Of a DNA stretch of 64,000 bases, positions 26,279 to 36,980 are shown piece after piece (positions within the stretch are counted from its first letter, which is position 1; every line of letters starts with the position of its first letter). This DNA comes from Acidobacteriota bacterium. GTDB taxonomy: Bacteria; Acidobacteriota; Vicinamibacteria; Vicinamibacterales; JAKQTR01. The stretch lies in the NCBI GenBank assembly GCA_026393755.1, contig JAPKZO010000021.1, forward strand, positions 1 through 64,000, given 5' to 3'. The notes beneath the pieces are model-generated. The model saw only the letters and a program-made list of their open reading frames with translations. It ran no database searches and had not been told where the DNA came from. The position numbers and the translations under genes were made by a program.

Positions 26279-27501
26279 TGCGGATTGGGATCGACAGCCG
26301 CGAGTTGCTGGGACGGCCGACCGGCGTTGGCCGGTACCTCCTGCACCTGCTTGCCGAATGGGCCGCGCTCGCCCGCGATGGCGGGTTTCCCCACCAGATT
26401 GTGCTGTACGCGCCGGCGGAGTGCCCGCCAGACGCCGCGGCCGCAATCGCTCCTCTGGCACCGGAGTGCCGGATTGTCCGCGGTTCGGCTGGCACGTGGT
26501 GGGAACAGGTCCAGCTCCCTCCGCCTGCGGCACGGGACCGCCTCGACGTCTTGTTTGCGCCGGCGTACACGGCGCCGCTCAGGATGGCATGCCCGGTCGT
26601 TCAGACCATCCACGACCTGTCATTTCTCGCGCACCCGGAGTGGTTTTCGCGCCGCGAACGGTTGCGGCGATCCTGGGTCACACGCGCCTCAGCCCGGCGC
26701 GCACGAACCGTGCTGACGGTGTCGCGCTTCTCCGCGAGCGAGATCCGCGACCGTCTGGGGATTCCTGACGACCGGATTCGCGTCATCCCTCACGGTCTCA
26801 CGACTCCCGGCGGGGGAATAATCACTCCCGGAGTGATTAGCTCGGCCGTAATCACTCCGGGAGTAATTAGCCGGGGGGGAATCACTCCGGGAGTAATTAG
26901 TCCGGGAGTAATCACTCCGGGAGTGATTGTTCCATCCGGCTGGCCGACATTCGGCGAACGCCCGCCGGTCGTTCTGTACGTGGGGTCGATATTCAATCGA
27001 CGTCACGTGCCCGATCTGATCACCGCCTTTGCGGCAGTCGCCGCGACTGTCCCGGGTGCGCGCCTCGAAATCGTCGGCGAGAACCGCACGTATCCGCCTC
27101 AAGATCTCGCTGGCCTTTGCCGGACGCTGGGCATCGCGGATCGCGTCAACATCCGGGCGTACGTCGGAGACGCCGAACTGGCGGGATTGTACCGTTCGGC
27201 CCGCGTGTTTGCGTTTCTCTCGGAATACGAAGGGTTCGGGCTGACGCCGCTCGAAGCGCTCAGCTGCGGGATCCCCGTTGTCGTGCTCGACACCCCCGCG
27301 GCGCGGGAGACGTGCGGGCCCGCCGCCTCCTACGTCGGCGCCGGTGATACGCGAGCGGTGACGGCACAGTTGAGGACACTTCTGACTGACGCCTACGCTC
27401 ACCAGGAGGCACTTCGGCCGGCGGCCGGCGTGCTGAGCCGGTACAGCTGGCCCGATGCCGCTCGCAAGACGCTCGAAGCGCTCGAAGGAGCCGCGCGCTG
27501 A
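26278..27501 (+). CDS. Glycosyltransferase family 4 with an in-frame palindrome-derived repeat insert
   Basis: The product is 407 residues with a GT-B fold. The N-terminal domain starts RIGIDSRELLGRPTGVGRYL and runs to RIRVIPHGL. The C-terminal domain resumes at PPVVLYVGSIFNRRHVPDLI and has EYEGFGLTPLEALSCG. Between the two domains, at the linker, lies an insert of about 40 residues made of repeated ITPGVI units. It is encoded by five copies of the dispersed palindrome at 26819-26929. All spacings are multiples of three and the frame is intact, so the gene is probably functional. The start is ATG 26278 (TGATG overlap); a GTG one codon earlier is possible. Confidence 0.9.
   Translation: MRIGIDSRELLGRPTGVGRYLLHLLAEWAALARDGGFPHQIVLYAPAECPPDAAAAIAPLAPECRIVRGSAGTWWEQVQLPPPAARDRLDVLFAPAYTAPLRMACPVVQTIHDLSFLAHPEWFSRRERLRRSWVTRASARRARTVLTVSRFSASEIRDRLGIPDDRIRVIPHGLTTPGGGIITPGVISSAVITPGVISRGGITPGVISPGVITPGVIVPSGWPTFGERPPVVLYVGSIFNRRHVPDLITAFAAVAATVPGARLEIVGENRTYPPQDLAGLCRTLGIADRVNIRAYVGDAELAGLYRSARVFAFLSEYEGFGLTPLEALSCGIPVVVLDTPAARETCGPAASYVGAGDTRAVTAQLRTLLTDAYAHQEALRPAAGVLSRYSWPDAARKTLEALEGAAR
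26819..26929. repeat. Array of five palindromic elements inside the glycosyltransferase gene
   Basis: Copies are centred at about 26829, 26859, 26889, 26904 and 26919. The first is a perfect 21-bp palindrome (arms TAATCACTCC and GGAGTGATTA around a central C). Copies two and three have a GGAGTAATT right arm, copy four is degenerate (ATTAGTCC) and copy five is near perfect. Start-to-start spacing is 30 bases, with copy four at half spacing. In the gene's frame each unit reads ITPGVI, and because of the symmetry the opposite strand reads the same motif. Confidence 0.95.
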
Positions 27502-27506
27502 TCGCC

Positions 27507-28334
27507 ATGCCAGACCTCACGATCATCATCGTGTCGTTCAATACGCGGCCGGAGCTGGAAGACTGCCTCGCCTCGCTGGTCGAGCATCGGGCGAGGGTCG
27601 ACCACGAGATCGTCGTGGTTGACAACGCGTCAAGCGACGGCACCGCGGCGGCGCTACGCGCCCGCTGGCCCGCCGTCCGGCTGATTGAACCGGGTCGGAA
27701 CGTCGGCTTCGCGGCCGCCAACAACCTCGGGATCCGCGCCTCGGCCGGCGAGTTCGTGCTCTTGCTCAACAGCGACACCGTCGTGCGCGCTGGCGCGATT
27801 GACACGCTGGTCGATCAGATGCGCCGCTCGCCAGAGGTGGCCGCGGCCGGGCCGCGGATCGTGGATGCCGGCGGCAAGGCCGAACTCTCGTTTGGCCGCC
27901 AGATTGCGCCGCTGACCGAGGCGCGCCAGAAACTGCTGACGCGGCTGCACGAGGGGGGCATCAGGTGGGCGAATCGCCGCGTTGAGCGGTTGACGCGATC
28001 GCGGCGGTTTCCCGATTGGGTGAGCGGCGCCTGTCTCCTGGTGCGCCGATGCGACGCCATTGCGGCAGGCCTGCTGGACGAGCGCTACTTTCTCTACGCC
28101 GAGGACGTCGATTTGTGCGCCGCCTTGCGCGCGCTCGGCAAACGGATTCTGTTCGTCCCCGAAGCGGAGATCGTTCATCTCCGGGGCCGGGCGCGGGCCT
28201 CGAGACCGGTCGCGTCAGAGCAGGCGTATCGCAACGCGCATCTGGCGTTCTACGCGAAGCACCATCCGCGGTGGTTTCCGTGGCTCGCCCTCTACCTGCG
28301 CATCCGCGGCAAACTTCCCCGTGAAGGGGCATGA
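27507..28334 (+). CDS. Glycosyltransferase family 2 (rhamnosyltransferase-like)
   Basis: The product is 275 residues with a GT-A fold. It starts LTIIIVSFNTRPELEDCLAS, with VVDNASSDGT, the LLLNSDTVVR motif (DxD position) and DWVSGACLLVRR, a pattern common in WbbL-like rhamnosyltransferases. The sugar donor is not provable. It follows the repeat-bearing GT4 gene by five bases and is part of the same operon. Confidence 0.9.
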   Translation: MPDLTIIIVSFNTRPELEDCLASLVEHRARVDHEIVVVDNASSDGTAAALRARWPAVRLIEPGRNVGFAAANNLGIRASAGEFVLLLNSDTVVRAGAIDTLVDQMRRSPEVAAAGPRIVDAGGKAELSFGRQIAPLTEARQKLLTRLHEGGIRWANRRVERLTRSRRFPDWVSGACLLVRRCDAIAAGLLDERYFLYAEDVDLCAALRALGKRILFVPEAEIVHLRGRARASRPVASEQAYRNAHLAFYAKHHPRWFPWLALYLRIRGKLPREGA

Positions 28335-28368
28335 TGGTATCGTGACAGACGGGATTGAGGCCTGACAC

Positions 28369-29478
28369 GTGCGCATCGCCATAGACGCCCGGAAGTTGCA
28401 CGACTTCGGGATTGGCACCTACATTCGCAATCTGCTGAAGCACCTCGCGTCGTCTGACCACGACTCCGAGTACGTCATCGTGTGCCGTCCGGCAGACGCG
28501 GAGTACATCAGGCAGATGGCGCCGAACTTTGCGGCCGTCGCGGAGAAGGCCAAGCCGTATTCCATCCGGGAGCAGATCGCCCTGCCGCTGCGGCTCGTGT
28601 CGGCGCGCGTCGATTTGTTCCACGCCCCTCACTACGTGCTGCCTCCGCTGGTGCCGTGCCGGTCGATTGTGACGATCCACGACTGTATCCACCTGATGTT
28701 CCCGCAGTACTTGCCCAATCGACTGGCGTACTTCTACGCGCGAGCCAGTCTCGCGGCGGCGGCGACGCGGGCTGCACGGATCCTGACGGTCTCCGAGACC
28801 TCGAAGTCGGACATCCTCCGGTATTGCAACGTTCCCGCCGACCGCATCATCGTCATTCCCAACGCGATCGATGATCGGCTCGCGACGCCGCCCCTGGAGG
28901 AGGACATCCAGCGGGTCCGTGAGCGGTATCAACTGGACGGCCCCTTCGCGCTCTACGTGGGCAACATCAAGCCCCACAAGAACCTCGAACGGCTGATCGA
29001 GGCGTTTCACCTGGTGCGCCGCGAGGGATTCGAGGGATTGAAGCTGCTCATCATCGGGAATCAGATCTCCAGGTTCCCCGGCCTCCGTCGCGCGGTCGAC
29101 CGGTACAAGCTCCACAAGCACGTCCGCTTTCTGGGGTTCGTCGGTGACGACACCCTGGCGGCGTTGTACAGGCTGGCGACCGTGTTCGTGTTTCCGTCGT
29201 TATATGAGGGCTTCGGGTTGCCTCCTCTGGAGGCGATGGCGAGTGGCACGCCCGTGGTCACCTCGAACGTATCCTCGCTGCCAGAGGTGGTTGGCGATGC
29301 CGCGATCCTGGTCGATCCGTACAGCGCGAAGGCGATTGCCGACGGTATCCAGCGCGTCCTCGTCGATCCAGAGTTGAGAGCGACACTCAGCCGGCGTGGG
29401 CTCGAGCGGGCCCGGACGTTCTCGTGGGAGGCGTCGGTCCGGCGTACGCTGGACGTCTACAGGGATGTGGCCGGATGA
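28369..29478 (+). CDS. Glycosyltransferase family 4
   Basis: The product is 369 residues from GTG 28369 with a GT-B fold. The N-terminal domain begins [20 protein letters not shown]. The donor domain has [18 protein letters not shown] and [15 protein letters not shown] (EX7E). It resembles mannosyltransferases of the WbdA/WcaI-like group, but the donor is inference. It lies 34 bases after the GT2 gene. Confidence 0.9.
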   Translation: MRIAIDARKLHDFGIGTYIRNLLKHLASSDHDSEYVIVCRPADAEYIRQMAPNFAAVAEKAKPYSIREQIALPLRLVSARVDLFHAPHYVLPPLVPCRSIVTIHDCIHLMFPQYLPNRLAYFYARASLAAAATRAARILTVSETSKSDILRYCNVPADRIIVIPNAIDDRLATPPLEEDIQRVRERYQLDGPFALYVGNIKPHKNLERLIEAFHLVRREGFEGLKLLIIGNQISRFPGLRRAVDRYKLHKHVRFLGFVGDDTLAALYRLATVFVFPSLYEGFGLPPLEAMASGTPVVTSNVSSLPEVVGDAAILVDPYSAKAIADGIQRVLVDPELRATLSRRGLERARTFSWEASVRRTLDVYRDVAG

Positions 29479-29491
29479 GCCCGGAACGGTC

Positions 29492-30592
29492 ATGAGGATC
29501 GCACTCGTTCACGACTGGCTCACCGGCATGCGCGGCGGCGAGAAGGTACTCGAGGTGCTCTGTGACGTGTACCCTGCCGCCGACGTCTTCACGCTGCTGC
29601 ACGTGCCGGGCTCGGTATCCCCGCGCATCGAACGCCATCGCATCCGGACCTCGCTGGTGCAGCGCGTGCCCGGCGCGAAGCGCATCTATCGGCAGCTGCT
29701 TCCGCTGTTTCCCTTCGCCATCGAACAGTTCTCGTTCGACCGGTACGACCTGATCGTCAGCATCAGTCATTGCGCGGCAAAATCGATTCTGCCCGGAATC
29801 AGGGCACGCCATCTCTGCTATTGCCTGACTCCCATGCGGTACGCGTGGGACCAGTTCGGGGCGTATTTCGGCCCGGATCGCGTCGGCCGGCTCGGGTCTG
29901 GCGTGCTCAGGCCGGTGATGGCCCGGCTCGCCAGGTGGGATGCGGCCACGGCGAACCGCGCTCATCAGATCGTCGCCATTTCGCGATATGTCGCTGATCG
30001 GGTGCGTGGATACTATAATCGACAGGCTTCGGTCGTGTATCCGCCCGTCGACACGGAATATTTTCGCCCCGACGGGAGCGCACCGGGAAACTCGGCGCTG
30101 GTGGTCTCGGCCCTGGTGCCGTACAAGCGAGTTGATCTGGCGATTGCCGCGTGCGCGCACGCCGGGATTCCTCTTCGCATTGTGGGAACAGGCCCGGAAC
30201 TCGATCGTCTGCGAAGGATGGCTGGACCGACCGTGTCGTTTCCTGGATGGCTGAGTGACGGCCAGATCCGCGACGAGTACCTCCGAGCGGGCGTGGTGCT
30301 GTTGCCGGGCATCGAAGACTTCGGCATCGTGCCGCTCGAAGCGCAGGCGTGCGGCAGGCCGGTGGTCGCGCTCAATCGGGGCGGAGCGACCGAAACGGTC
30401 GTCGACGGCGTCACTGGCACGCTGGTGGGCGAGAGCGGCGCCGAGGCGTTCGGCCATGCGATCGGGAGGACGATTGACGCCCGGCTGGACGCCGGGGCGA
30501 TTCGCCTCCATGCCGAGCGGTTCGGCCGCGCGCGCTTCGAAGTCGAGATGCGCGCGGCGGTAGACAGGGTCCTGACATCGTCTTTATGGTGA
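29492..30592 (+). CDS. Glycosyltransferase family 4
   Basis: The product is 366 residues from ATG 29492 (RIALVHDWLTGMRGGEKVLE), a typical start for this GT4 subgroup. Other marks are CYCLTPMRYAWDQF, VVSALVPYKRVDLAIAA and GIEDFGIVPLEAQACGRP in the donor site. Its last seven bases overlap the start of the polyprenyl-phosphate sugar transferase, so the two are coupled. Confidence 0.9.
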   Translation: MRIALVHDWLTGMRGGEKVLEVLCDVYPAADVFTLLHVPGSVSPRIERHRIRTSLVQRVPGAKRIYRQLLPLFPFAIEQFSFDRYDLIVSISHCAAKSILPGIRARHLCYCLTPMRYAWDQFGAYFGPDRVGRLGSGVLRPVMARLARWDAATANRAHQIVAISRYVADRVRGYYNRQASVVYPPVDTEYFRPDGSAPGNSALVVSALVPYKRVDLAIAACAHAGIPLRIVGTGPELDRLRRMAGPTVSFPGWLSDGQIRDEYLRAGVVLLPGIEDFGIVPLEAQACGRPVVALNRGGATETVVDGVTGTLVGESGAEAFGHAIGRTIDARLDAGAIRLHAERFGRARFEVEMRAAVDRVLTSSLW

Positions 30593-32034
30593 AGAGATAC
30601 AAGCGAACCCTCGCCGCCTTCTACGTCGTCACCGACGCGATGCTGGGCGTCGCGGCGTTTATCGGAGCCTACCTGGTTCGGTTCGACAGCCAGCTGTTTC
30701 AGGTCACCAAGGGCTATCCTCCCTTCTGGCAGTACGCCGCCGTTCTGCCGTTTGTGGGCCTGCTGGTTCCCGTCGCGTTCTACTTTCAGGGCCTCTACAG
30801 CATCCGCCGCAACCGTTCGCGGGTGGACGATTTTTTTGCGGTCTTCATCGGCACGATCGTGGCGGTCGTGCTCGGCGTGCTCACCACGCTGTATGTCGGC
30901 GCGTACTACACGCCGGTCGAGTTGAAGGAACGCGGCGCACTCGAGGTATCCCAGCTGGTCTGGGGTCTGTTCCTGCTCTTCAACATCACGCTCACGTTCG
31001 CCTCGCGCGAGGTGGTCAGGCGGACGCTCGAGCGTCGCTGGCGCGTGGGCATCGGTCTCAAGCGGATCCTGATCGTGGGGGCGGGCGCGCTCGGCAAACT
31101 GGTGGCCGACAAGATCATCCAGCACCACGAACTTGGATATCAGATCGTGGGGTTTCTCGACAACAGGGCGGAGCGCGATCACCTGGGTTACCGCGGTCTG
31201 CCGCTGCTCGGCACGATCGCCGAGGCGTCGGATATCTGCGCCAGGGAACGTGTCGATCACATCTACGTCGCACTCCCGCTGGAGGAGCATCGACTGATGA
31301 TGCAGGTCATCGAAGCGGCCGCCAAGGATCTAATCGATGTCAAGATCGTGCCCGACCTGCTGCAGTTCATCGCCCTCCGGGCGCGGATCGAAGATCTCGA
31401 CGGCGTGCCCATCATCAACCTCAACGAGGTTCCCCTGCAGGGGCTGAACGCCCTGGTGAAGCGTGCGGTCGATCTGATCGTGGCCCTGATCTCGCTGATC
31501 GTCCTGGCGATACCGCTGGCCATCGTGATGGCGATCGTCCGGCTCACCTCGCCCGGTCCCGTGCTGTACCGCCAGGAGCGGATGAGCCTCGACGGATCGT
31601 CATTCGCGGTGTACAAGTTCCGCTCGATGTACCGTGGAGCCGAGGAGGACACCGGGCCTGTCTGGGCTCGCGACGAGGACCCCCGCTGCACGCCCGTCGG
31701 ACGGATTCTCCGCCGCTTCGACATCGATGAGCTGCCTCAACTCTTCAACGTCCTGCGAGGCGAGATGTCGCTGGTCGGGCCGCGCCCGGAACGCCCCTAT
31801 TTCGTCGAACAGTTCAAGCACCGGTATCCGCAGTACATGCTGCGCCACAAGGTCAAGTCGGGCATCACCGGGTGGGCACAGGTCAACGGGTGGCGGGGCA
31901 ACACCTCGCTCGAGAAACGGATTGAATTCGATCTGTATTACATCGAGAACTGGTCGCTCAGTCTCGACGTGAAAATCCTGTGGCTCACCCTCGTCCGGGG
32001 GCTGGGGCTGTTTCACGGCACCACAGCCGAGTAG
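30586..32034 (+). CDS. Polyprenyl-phosphate sugar-1-phosphate transferase (WcaJ/WbaP type)
   Basis: The product is 482 residues and initiates polysaccharide synthesis by moving sugar-1-phosphate to undecaprenyl phosphate. Four hydrophobic helices lie in the first 130 residues, then a Rossmann-like CoA-binding domain ([18 protein letters not shown]). The C-terminal catalytic domain (bacterial sugar transferase) has [35 protein letters not shown] and [10 protein letters not shown]. Length and order match the WcaJ glucose-phosphotransferase group. It marks the cluster as lipid-linked exopolysaccharide or O-antigen synthesis. Confidence 0.93.
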   Translation: MVKRYKRTLAAFYVVTDAMLGVAAFIGAYLVRFDSQLFQVTKGYPPFWQYAAVLPFVGLLVPVAFYFQGLYSIRRNRSRVDDFFAVFIGTIVAVVLGVLTTLYVGAYYTPVELKERGALEVSQLVWGLFLLFNITLTFASREVVRRTLERRWRVGIGLKRILIVGAGALGKLVADKIIQHHELGYQIVGFLDNRAERDHLGYRGLPLLGTIAEASDICARERVDHIYVALPLEEHRLMMQVIEAAAKDLIDVKIVPDLLQFIALRARIEDLDGVPIINLNEVPLQGLNALVKRAVDLIVALISLIVLAIPLAIVMAIVRLTSPGPVLYRQERMSLDGSSFAVYKFRSMYRGAEEDTGPVWARDEDPRCTPVGRILRRFDIDELPQLFNVLRGEMSLVGPRPERPYFVEQFKHRYPQYMLRHKVKSGITGWAQVNGWRGNTSLEKRIEFDLYYIENWSLSLDVKILWLTLVRGLGLFHGTTAE

Positions 32035-32039
32035 GCACT

Positions 32040-32987
<948 letters not shown>

Positions 32988-33067
32988 CGGCCGGCGCTCG
33001 TCGAGAGGCGGTCACCGGAAGGGCTCGCTCAGCACGCGGTCCCGAGTGAATCACGCTGTTGCCGCAC

Positions 33068-33655
33068 CTATGAATCGAGCGACGGCGGCGGCGGCGGCTC
33101 GTTGAGCATCCGGCGCACGTGGACCACGTAGTGCGCCCCTGAGACCAGCGTCAACACCAGGCTCGCGTAGATCCCGATCTCCACCAGCACCGACGTCTGC
33201 TTGAGATAGTTGAACAGCATCACCACGATACTGGTGAAAATGTAGGTGGCCGTCGCGATCTTGCCGTACATGGACGGCTTGAACGTCCGGGGCCCGAGTG
33301 CCAGGCTGATGACCGCCACCGTGAACACAATGACCACATCGCGGCTGATTACAAGCACCGTCAGCCACAGCGGCAGCCGGTTGGTGAGGCCAATCCCGGG
33401 CAGGGACAGCACAATGAACGTCGTCAGAAGCAGAAGCTTGTCCGCCATCGGATCGAGCCACGCGCCGACGGCGGTCCGCTGGTTGGTCACCCGCGCGACA
33501 AGGCCATCGAGTGCATCGGTGATGCCGGCGACGACAAATACGGCCAGCGCCCAGCCCAGGTGGCCATACAGCGTGAGAAGGGCAAACGCGGGCACGAGCG
33601 CCAGCCTGAGCAGCGTCAACTGGTTGGCCAGGTTCAGGGGACCAAGCGATCTCAC
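33068..33655 (-). CDS. pgsA: CDP-alcohol phosphatidyltransferase, PgsA-like
   Basis: The product is 195 residues with about five transmembrane helices. It carries the full CDP-alcohol motif from DALDGLVARV to GAWLDPMADKLL (Asp-X2-Asp-Gly-X2-Ala-Arg-X8-Gly-X3-Asp-X3-Asp). The most likely reaction is CDP-diacylglycerol plus glycerol-3-phosphate to phosphatidylglycerol phosphate. The C-terminus extends past the usual end with a Pro-rich tail. It overlaps the TPR/SLH gene stop as ATGA (33652-33655). Confidence 0.88.
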   Translation of the reverse strand: MRSLGPLNLANQLTLLRLALVPAFALLTLYGHLGWALAVFVVAGITDALDGLVARVTNQRTAVGAWLDPMADKLLLLTTFIVLSLPGIGLTNRLPLWLTVLVISRDVVIVFTVAVISLALGPRTFKPSMYGKIATATYIFTSIVVMLFNYLKQTSVLVEIGIYASLVLTLVSGAHYVVHVRRMLNEPPPPPSLDS

Positions 33656-35025
33656 CGCGCGCCTCCCACCATGCCCGTCCTGGGTTTCTTCGCGAGACGC
33701 TCCAGACGATCGACCACCGCGATTGCCTCGGCGCCGCTCACGCCGCGCCAGGGCCTGAACATCCCGCCGTCCATCAGTTCCATGATGCCAGAAGATACGG
33801 CCACCGCCACATCAGAGTAGCTCAGGTGATCGACCGGAACATCGACGATGGCCGGCTGAACGAAAGGCTTGTTCCCTCCCGGTGCGATCATCGCCACCAC
33901 CCTGGCGACCACCTGGGCCAAGTCGGCGCGCCGCACCGCCGCCGAAGGCTGGAACGTGTGGTTGGCGTAGACCTCCATCAGGTTGGCCCGCGTCACCGCC
34001 ATGATCCACGTTGACGCCCAATGGCCGCCGACGTCGGTCGCCACGACGGTCGGACCGCGTCTGCCTGACGCCGCCAGCAGCTCCTGCAGGCGGAGGCCGA
34101 TGAGCGCCGCGAGGTGGCCGCGCGTGATCTGCGGCAGTTGCGCGATCGTCCGGTACTCGGCTGGGACGCGCGTGGTCGACGCCCGATCCCGAATTCGCTC
34201 GATCGTCCGCCGCGTCGCGTCGCTGCCGTCAATCGCCACGGCGCTCTGGTAGGCGTCAATCGCGCCTTCGAGATCGCCATGCTTCTCCAATGCGTCCCCA
34301 AGGGCCGTGAGAGCACCGGCGTCGGTCCCGTCGAGCGCCACCGATTTGCGGAGATGCGCAATTGCGTCTTCCAGCGCATTGAGTCTTGCTTCGACGCTGC
34401 CGAGATCCCGATAGAGTACGGCGCTCTCGGGCGACACCTGGACCGCGTCCACATAGGCCCGGCGGGCCTCTTCCAGCCGGCCGTCGTCGGCCGCCCGTCT
34501 GGCCGCAGCCACGCGTTGCTGGACTCTGGCGAACTTGATCACCTCGATCCGTCGCCCCACATCCGAGAGTTTGGGATCGATTGTCAGCGCCGATTCGAAG
34601 CTGGCCAGCGCGAGTTCGCGTTGCCCGCCGGCGAGGTAGGCCTCGGCCCGGCCGGCATACGCGGGCGCATAACCAGGGGCCACGCGGACGGCGTGGTCGA
34701 ACCACGCGATGGCGTCCTTGATTTTCTGCTGCGCCAGCAGCACGTATCCGAGTCCGACTTCCGCAGGCACGTAGCCGGGTGCGCCCCTGACCAGCGCGCT
34801 GTACTCATTGCTGGCGCCGGCGAGATCGCCGCTCTGGAGCAGCGTCCACGCAGACCGATGCTGGGCCGCCAGCCGCAGGTCTCCGTCCCTCTCTGGCGGC
34901 TGAGGGAAGACGTAATCTACGTACACTGGCGCTGACGGCGTCACCGGCGGCGTGATCGACGAGGCGCACGCGATTGAGGCGGCAACCCACACGAGGCTGA
35001 CCACGCCCAGCCATCGCGCGTTCAC
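33652..35025 (-). CDS. TPR-repeat lipoprotein with SLH-like C-terminus
   Basis: The product is 457 residues. The N-terminus NARWLGVVSLVWVAASIACA is a hydrophobic signal ending at a possible lipidated Cys20, although the lipobox is not ideal. Five to seven TPR units follow (about 50-270; for example AAQHRSAWTLLQSGDLAGAS and AEVGLGYVLLAQQKIKDAIA). The C-terminal 160 residues look like S-layer homology repeats (DVGGHWASTWIMAVTRANLM, FQPSAAVRRADLAQVVARVV). It would sit at the cell surface and bind secondary cell-wall or outer envelope polymers. It is overlapped by hflX upstream and pgsA downstream. Confidence 0.85.
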   Translation of the reverse strand: MNARWLGVVSLVWVAASIACASSITPPVTPSAPVYVDYVFPQPPERDGDLRLAAQHRSAWTLLQSGDLAGASNEYSALVRGAPGYVPAEVGLGYVLLAQQKIKDAIAWFDHAVRVAPGYAPAYAGRAEAYLAGGQRELALASFESALTIDPKLSDVGRRIEVIKFARVQQRVAAARRAADDGRLEEARRAYVDAVQVSPESAVLYRDLGSVEARLNALEDAIAHLRKSVALDGTDAGALTALGDALEKHGDLEGAIDAYQSAVAIDGSDATRRTIERIRDRASTTRVPAEYRTIAQLPQITRGHLAALIGLRLQELLAASGRRGPTVVATDVGGHWASTWIMAVTRANLMEVYANHTFQPSAAVRRADLAQVVARVVAMIAPGGNKPFVQPAIVDVPVDHLSYSDVAVAVSSGIMELMDGGMFRPWRGVSGAEAIAVVDRLERLAKKPRTGMVGGAR

Positions 35026-36326
35026 GCCGCGCCCTCGGTATCGGTTGAAATCTCGGTCACTGTGCTTGGCGGGAAGAGCGCGAGACCGCGTCGCGGCACG
35101 TCCGCATCGATGACGATCCGCACGCCGCGCGTCTCATGTCGAACCACGCGCGCGTGGCGATACAGCCATGCGACCCTTCGGCGTCCCGCCTCGCTTCGAG
35201 CGTCAAGGCTGACGCGAACACGACGCGTGTCGAGTTCCAGCATGGCCATCACCCGTTCGAGCAGCGCGTCACGTCCCTGTCCCATGCTGGCCGACATGAC
35301 CACCGGGCTATTTAACGCGGACGCGGCCCGTTCGATCTCGGGATCGGTCAGCAGGTCGGCCTTGTTCAGCACGTCCACACGGGGCAGACCAGCGGCGCCA
35401 ATCTCTTCGAGCACCGCCTCCACGGCGGCCATGCGTTCGCCGCACCCGGGCGCCGCCGCGTCGATGACGTGAATCAGGAGGTCGGCCTCGCGCGCCTCTT
35501 CGAGGCTGGCCCGGAAGGCCGCCACCAGCGTGTGTGGCAGCCGATCGATGAAGCCCACCGTGTCCGACACGAGCAACTCCCGGTTGTCGCCAAGCTTCAC
35601 CTGCCGCACGAGCGGATCGAGCGTGACGAACAGCGCGTCCGACGTCTCTGCCGCGCCTCCGGTCAGCAGATTGAACAGCGTGGTCTTGCCGGCGTTCGTG
35701 TAACCGACCAGCGCCACGATCGGGACGTCGGACTTGTGCCGCCGGTCGCGCAATCGCGCACGCCTCTGTCGAACACCTTCGATGCTGTCGGCGATCGCGG
35801 TAATTCGCTGTCGGATGCGCCGGCGGTCTGTTTCGAGCTTGGTCTCGCCAGGCCCCCTCGTGCCGATGCCGCCGCCGAGCCGTGACAGCTCGGTACCCGA
35901 TCCGACCAGCCGCGGCAGCAGGTACCGCAACTGCGCCAGTTCGACCTGCTGCTGGCCTTCGCGCGTCCTGGCGCGCAGCGCGAAGATGTCCAGAATCAGT
36001 TGCGTCCGATCGATCACGCGCCGGCCGATGGCTGACTCGATCTGCCGCAGTTGCGTGGGAGTCAGCTCGTTGTCAAACACCACGACCGAGACGTCCTGTT
36101 CGTCGCACGCAAGCGCCAGCATGTGGAGCTTGCCCTTGCCCACGAACGTCGACGCGTCTGGCCGCGACCGCTCCTGCAGCGAGCGCAGCACCACCAGTCC
36201 GCCGGCCGCGGTGACCAGCCCCGCCAGTTCGTCGAACGAACGTTCGTCGTCGATCCGCCGCTGGTTTCCGGCAACCAGTCCGACCAAAGCCGCTCTGTCG
36301 CGAACCCGCCGCGTGTCATGCTGCAT
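35022..36326 (-). CDS. hflX: GTPase HflX
   Basis: The product is 434 residues, a ribosome-associated GTPase that splits stalled 70S ribosomes. The HflX N-terminal domain has RQIESAIGRRVIDRTQLIL and the LGGGIGTRGPGETKLE linker. The G domain has GYTNAGKTTL, DTVGFIDRLPHTLV and NKADLL. The C-terminal subdomain ends at about residue 430. The stop overlaps the TPR/SLH gene start as ATGA. tsaC ends nine bases upstream. Confidence 0.95.
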   Translation of the reverse strand: MQHDTRRVRDRAALVGLVAGNQRRIDDERSFDELAGLVTAAGGLVVLRSLQERSRPDASTFVGKGKLHMLALACDEQDVSVVVFDNELTPTQLRQIESAIGRRVIDRTQLILDIFALRARTREGQQQVELAQLRYLLPRLVGSGTELSRLGGGIGTRGPGETKLETDRRRIRQRITAIADSIEGVRQRRARLRDRRHKSDVPIVALVGYTNAGKTTLFNLLTGGAAETSDALFVTLDPLVRQVKLGDNRELLVSDTVGFIDRLPHTLVAAFRASLEEAREADLLIHVIDAAAPGCGERMAAVEAVLEEIGAAGLPRVDVLNKADLLTDPEIERAASALNSPVVMSASMGQGRDALLERVMAMLELDTRRVRVSLDARSEAGRRRVAWLYRHARVVRHETRGVRIVIDADVPRRGLALFPPSTVTEISTDTEGAA

Positions 36327-36335
36327 GATGTCAGG

Positions 36336-36965
36336 CTACTCGAGGCATTCTAGCACCTGCTTCCAGGGAGTCGCGCCCGGACGCACCAGACGCGGCGCAC
36401 CGCCGGTCACGTCGACAATAGTCGATACCTGCCCGCCCGGTGTCCTGCCTCCGTCAAGCAGCATCGCGAGGGAAGCTGCCAGTGACCTTGCGATGTCATC
36501 GGCGTCGACGGGCGGCGCCGCACCCGAAGGATTAGCGCTTGTGGACGTGAGGGGATGCCCGAAGGCGGCACAAAGCGATCGCGCGGCGATGTGACCGGGA
36601 ACTCGCACGGCGACGGTCCCGAGACCGCCGAGGATCGCGGTCGAGAGGTCCTGCCATGCGGGAACCACAAGCGTGAGAGGACCGGGCCAGAACCGCGCGG
36701 CCAGATCGCGAGCGAGTGACGGAAGTCCACCGGTCACGGCGACCAGTTGATCGAGGCTTCCGGCGATCAGCGGAATCGGCACGGTGACGGGCCGGCCCTT
36801 CGCGCGAAACAAGGCGTCAACGGCGTCGTCATTGCGAGGATCGACGGCGAGGCCGTAGAACGTCTCGGTCGGATATCCGATCATGCCGCCCGCGCGTAAC
36901 ACAGCCACCGCGCGCGCAAGCACCTCTGCGTCGGGACCCGCCTCGCCAATCTTCACGCGCTCCAT
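36336..36965 (-). CDS. tsaC: L-threonylcarbamoyladenylate synthase (TsaC/Sua5/YrdC)
   Basis: The product is 209 residues and makes threonylcarbamoyl-AMP from Thr, bicarbonate and ATP for the t6A modification of ANN-decoding tRNAs. YrdC motifs are GGMIGYPTETFYGLAVDPRN, KGRPVTVPIPLIAGS, FWPGPLTLVV and RVPGHIAARSL, followed by TSANPSGA. It is the short TsaC-type form without the Sua5 C-terminal domain. It is 15 bases after the MFS gene and nine before hflX. Confidence 0.95.
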   Translation of the reverse strand: MERVKIGEAGPDAEVLARAVAVLRAGGMIGYPTETFYGLAVDPRNDDAVDALFRAKGRPVTVPIPLIAGSLDQLVAVTGGLPSLARDLAARFWPGPLTLVVPAWQDLSTAILGGLGTVAVRVPGHIAARSLCAAFGHPLTSTSANPSGAAPPVDADDIARSLAASLAMLLDGGRTPGGQVSTIVDVTGGAPRLVRPGATPWKQVLECLE

Positions 36966-36980
36966 CAGATATTCGACTCC

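Noticed and set aside
26819-26929. CRISPR array in the glycosyltransferase gene
   Set aside because: The repeats are 21-bp palindromes at 30-base steps with about 9-base spacers inside an intact gene, and no cas genes are near.
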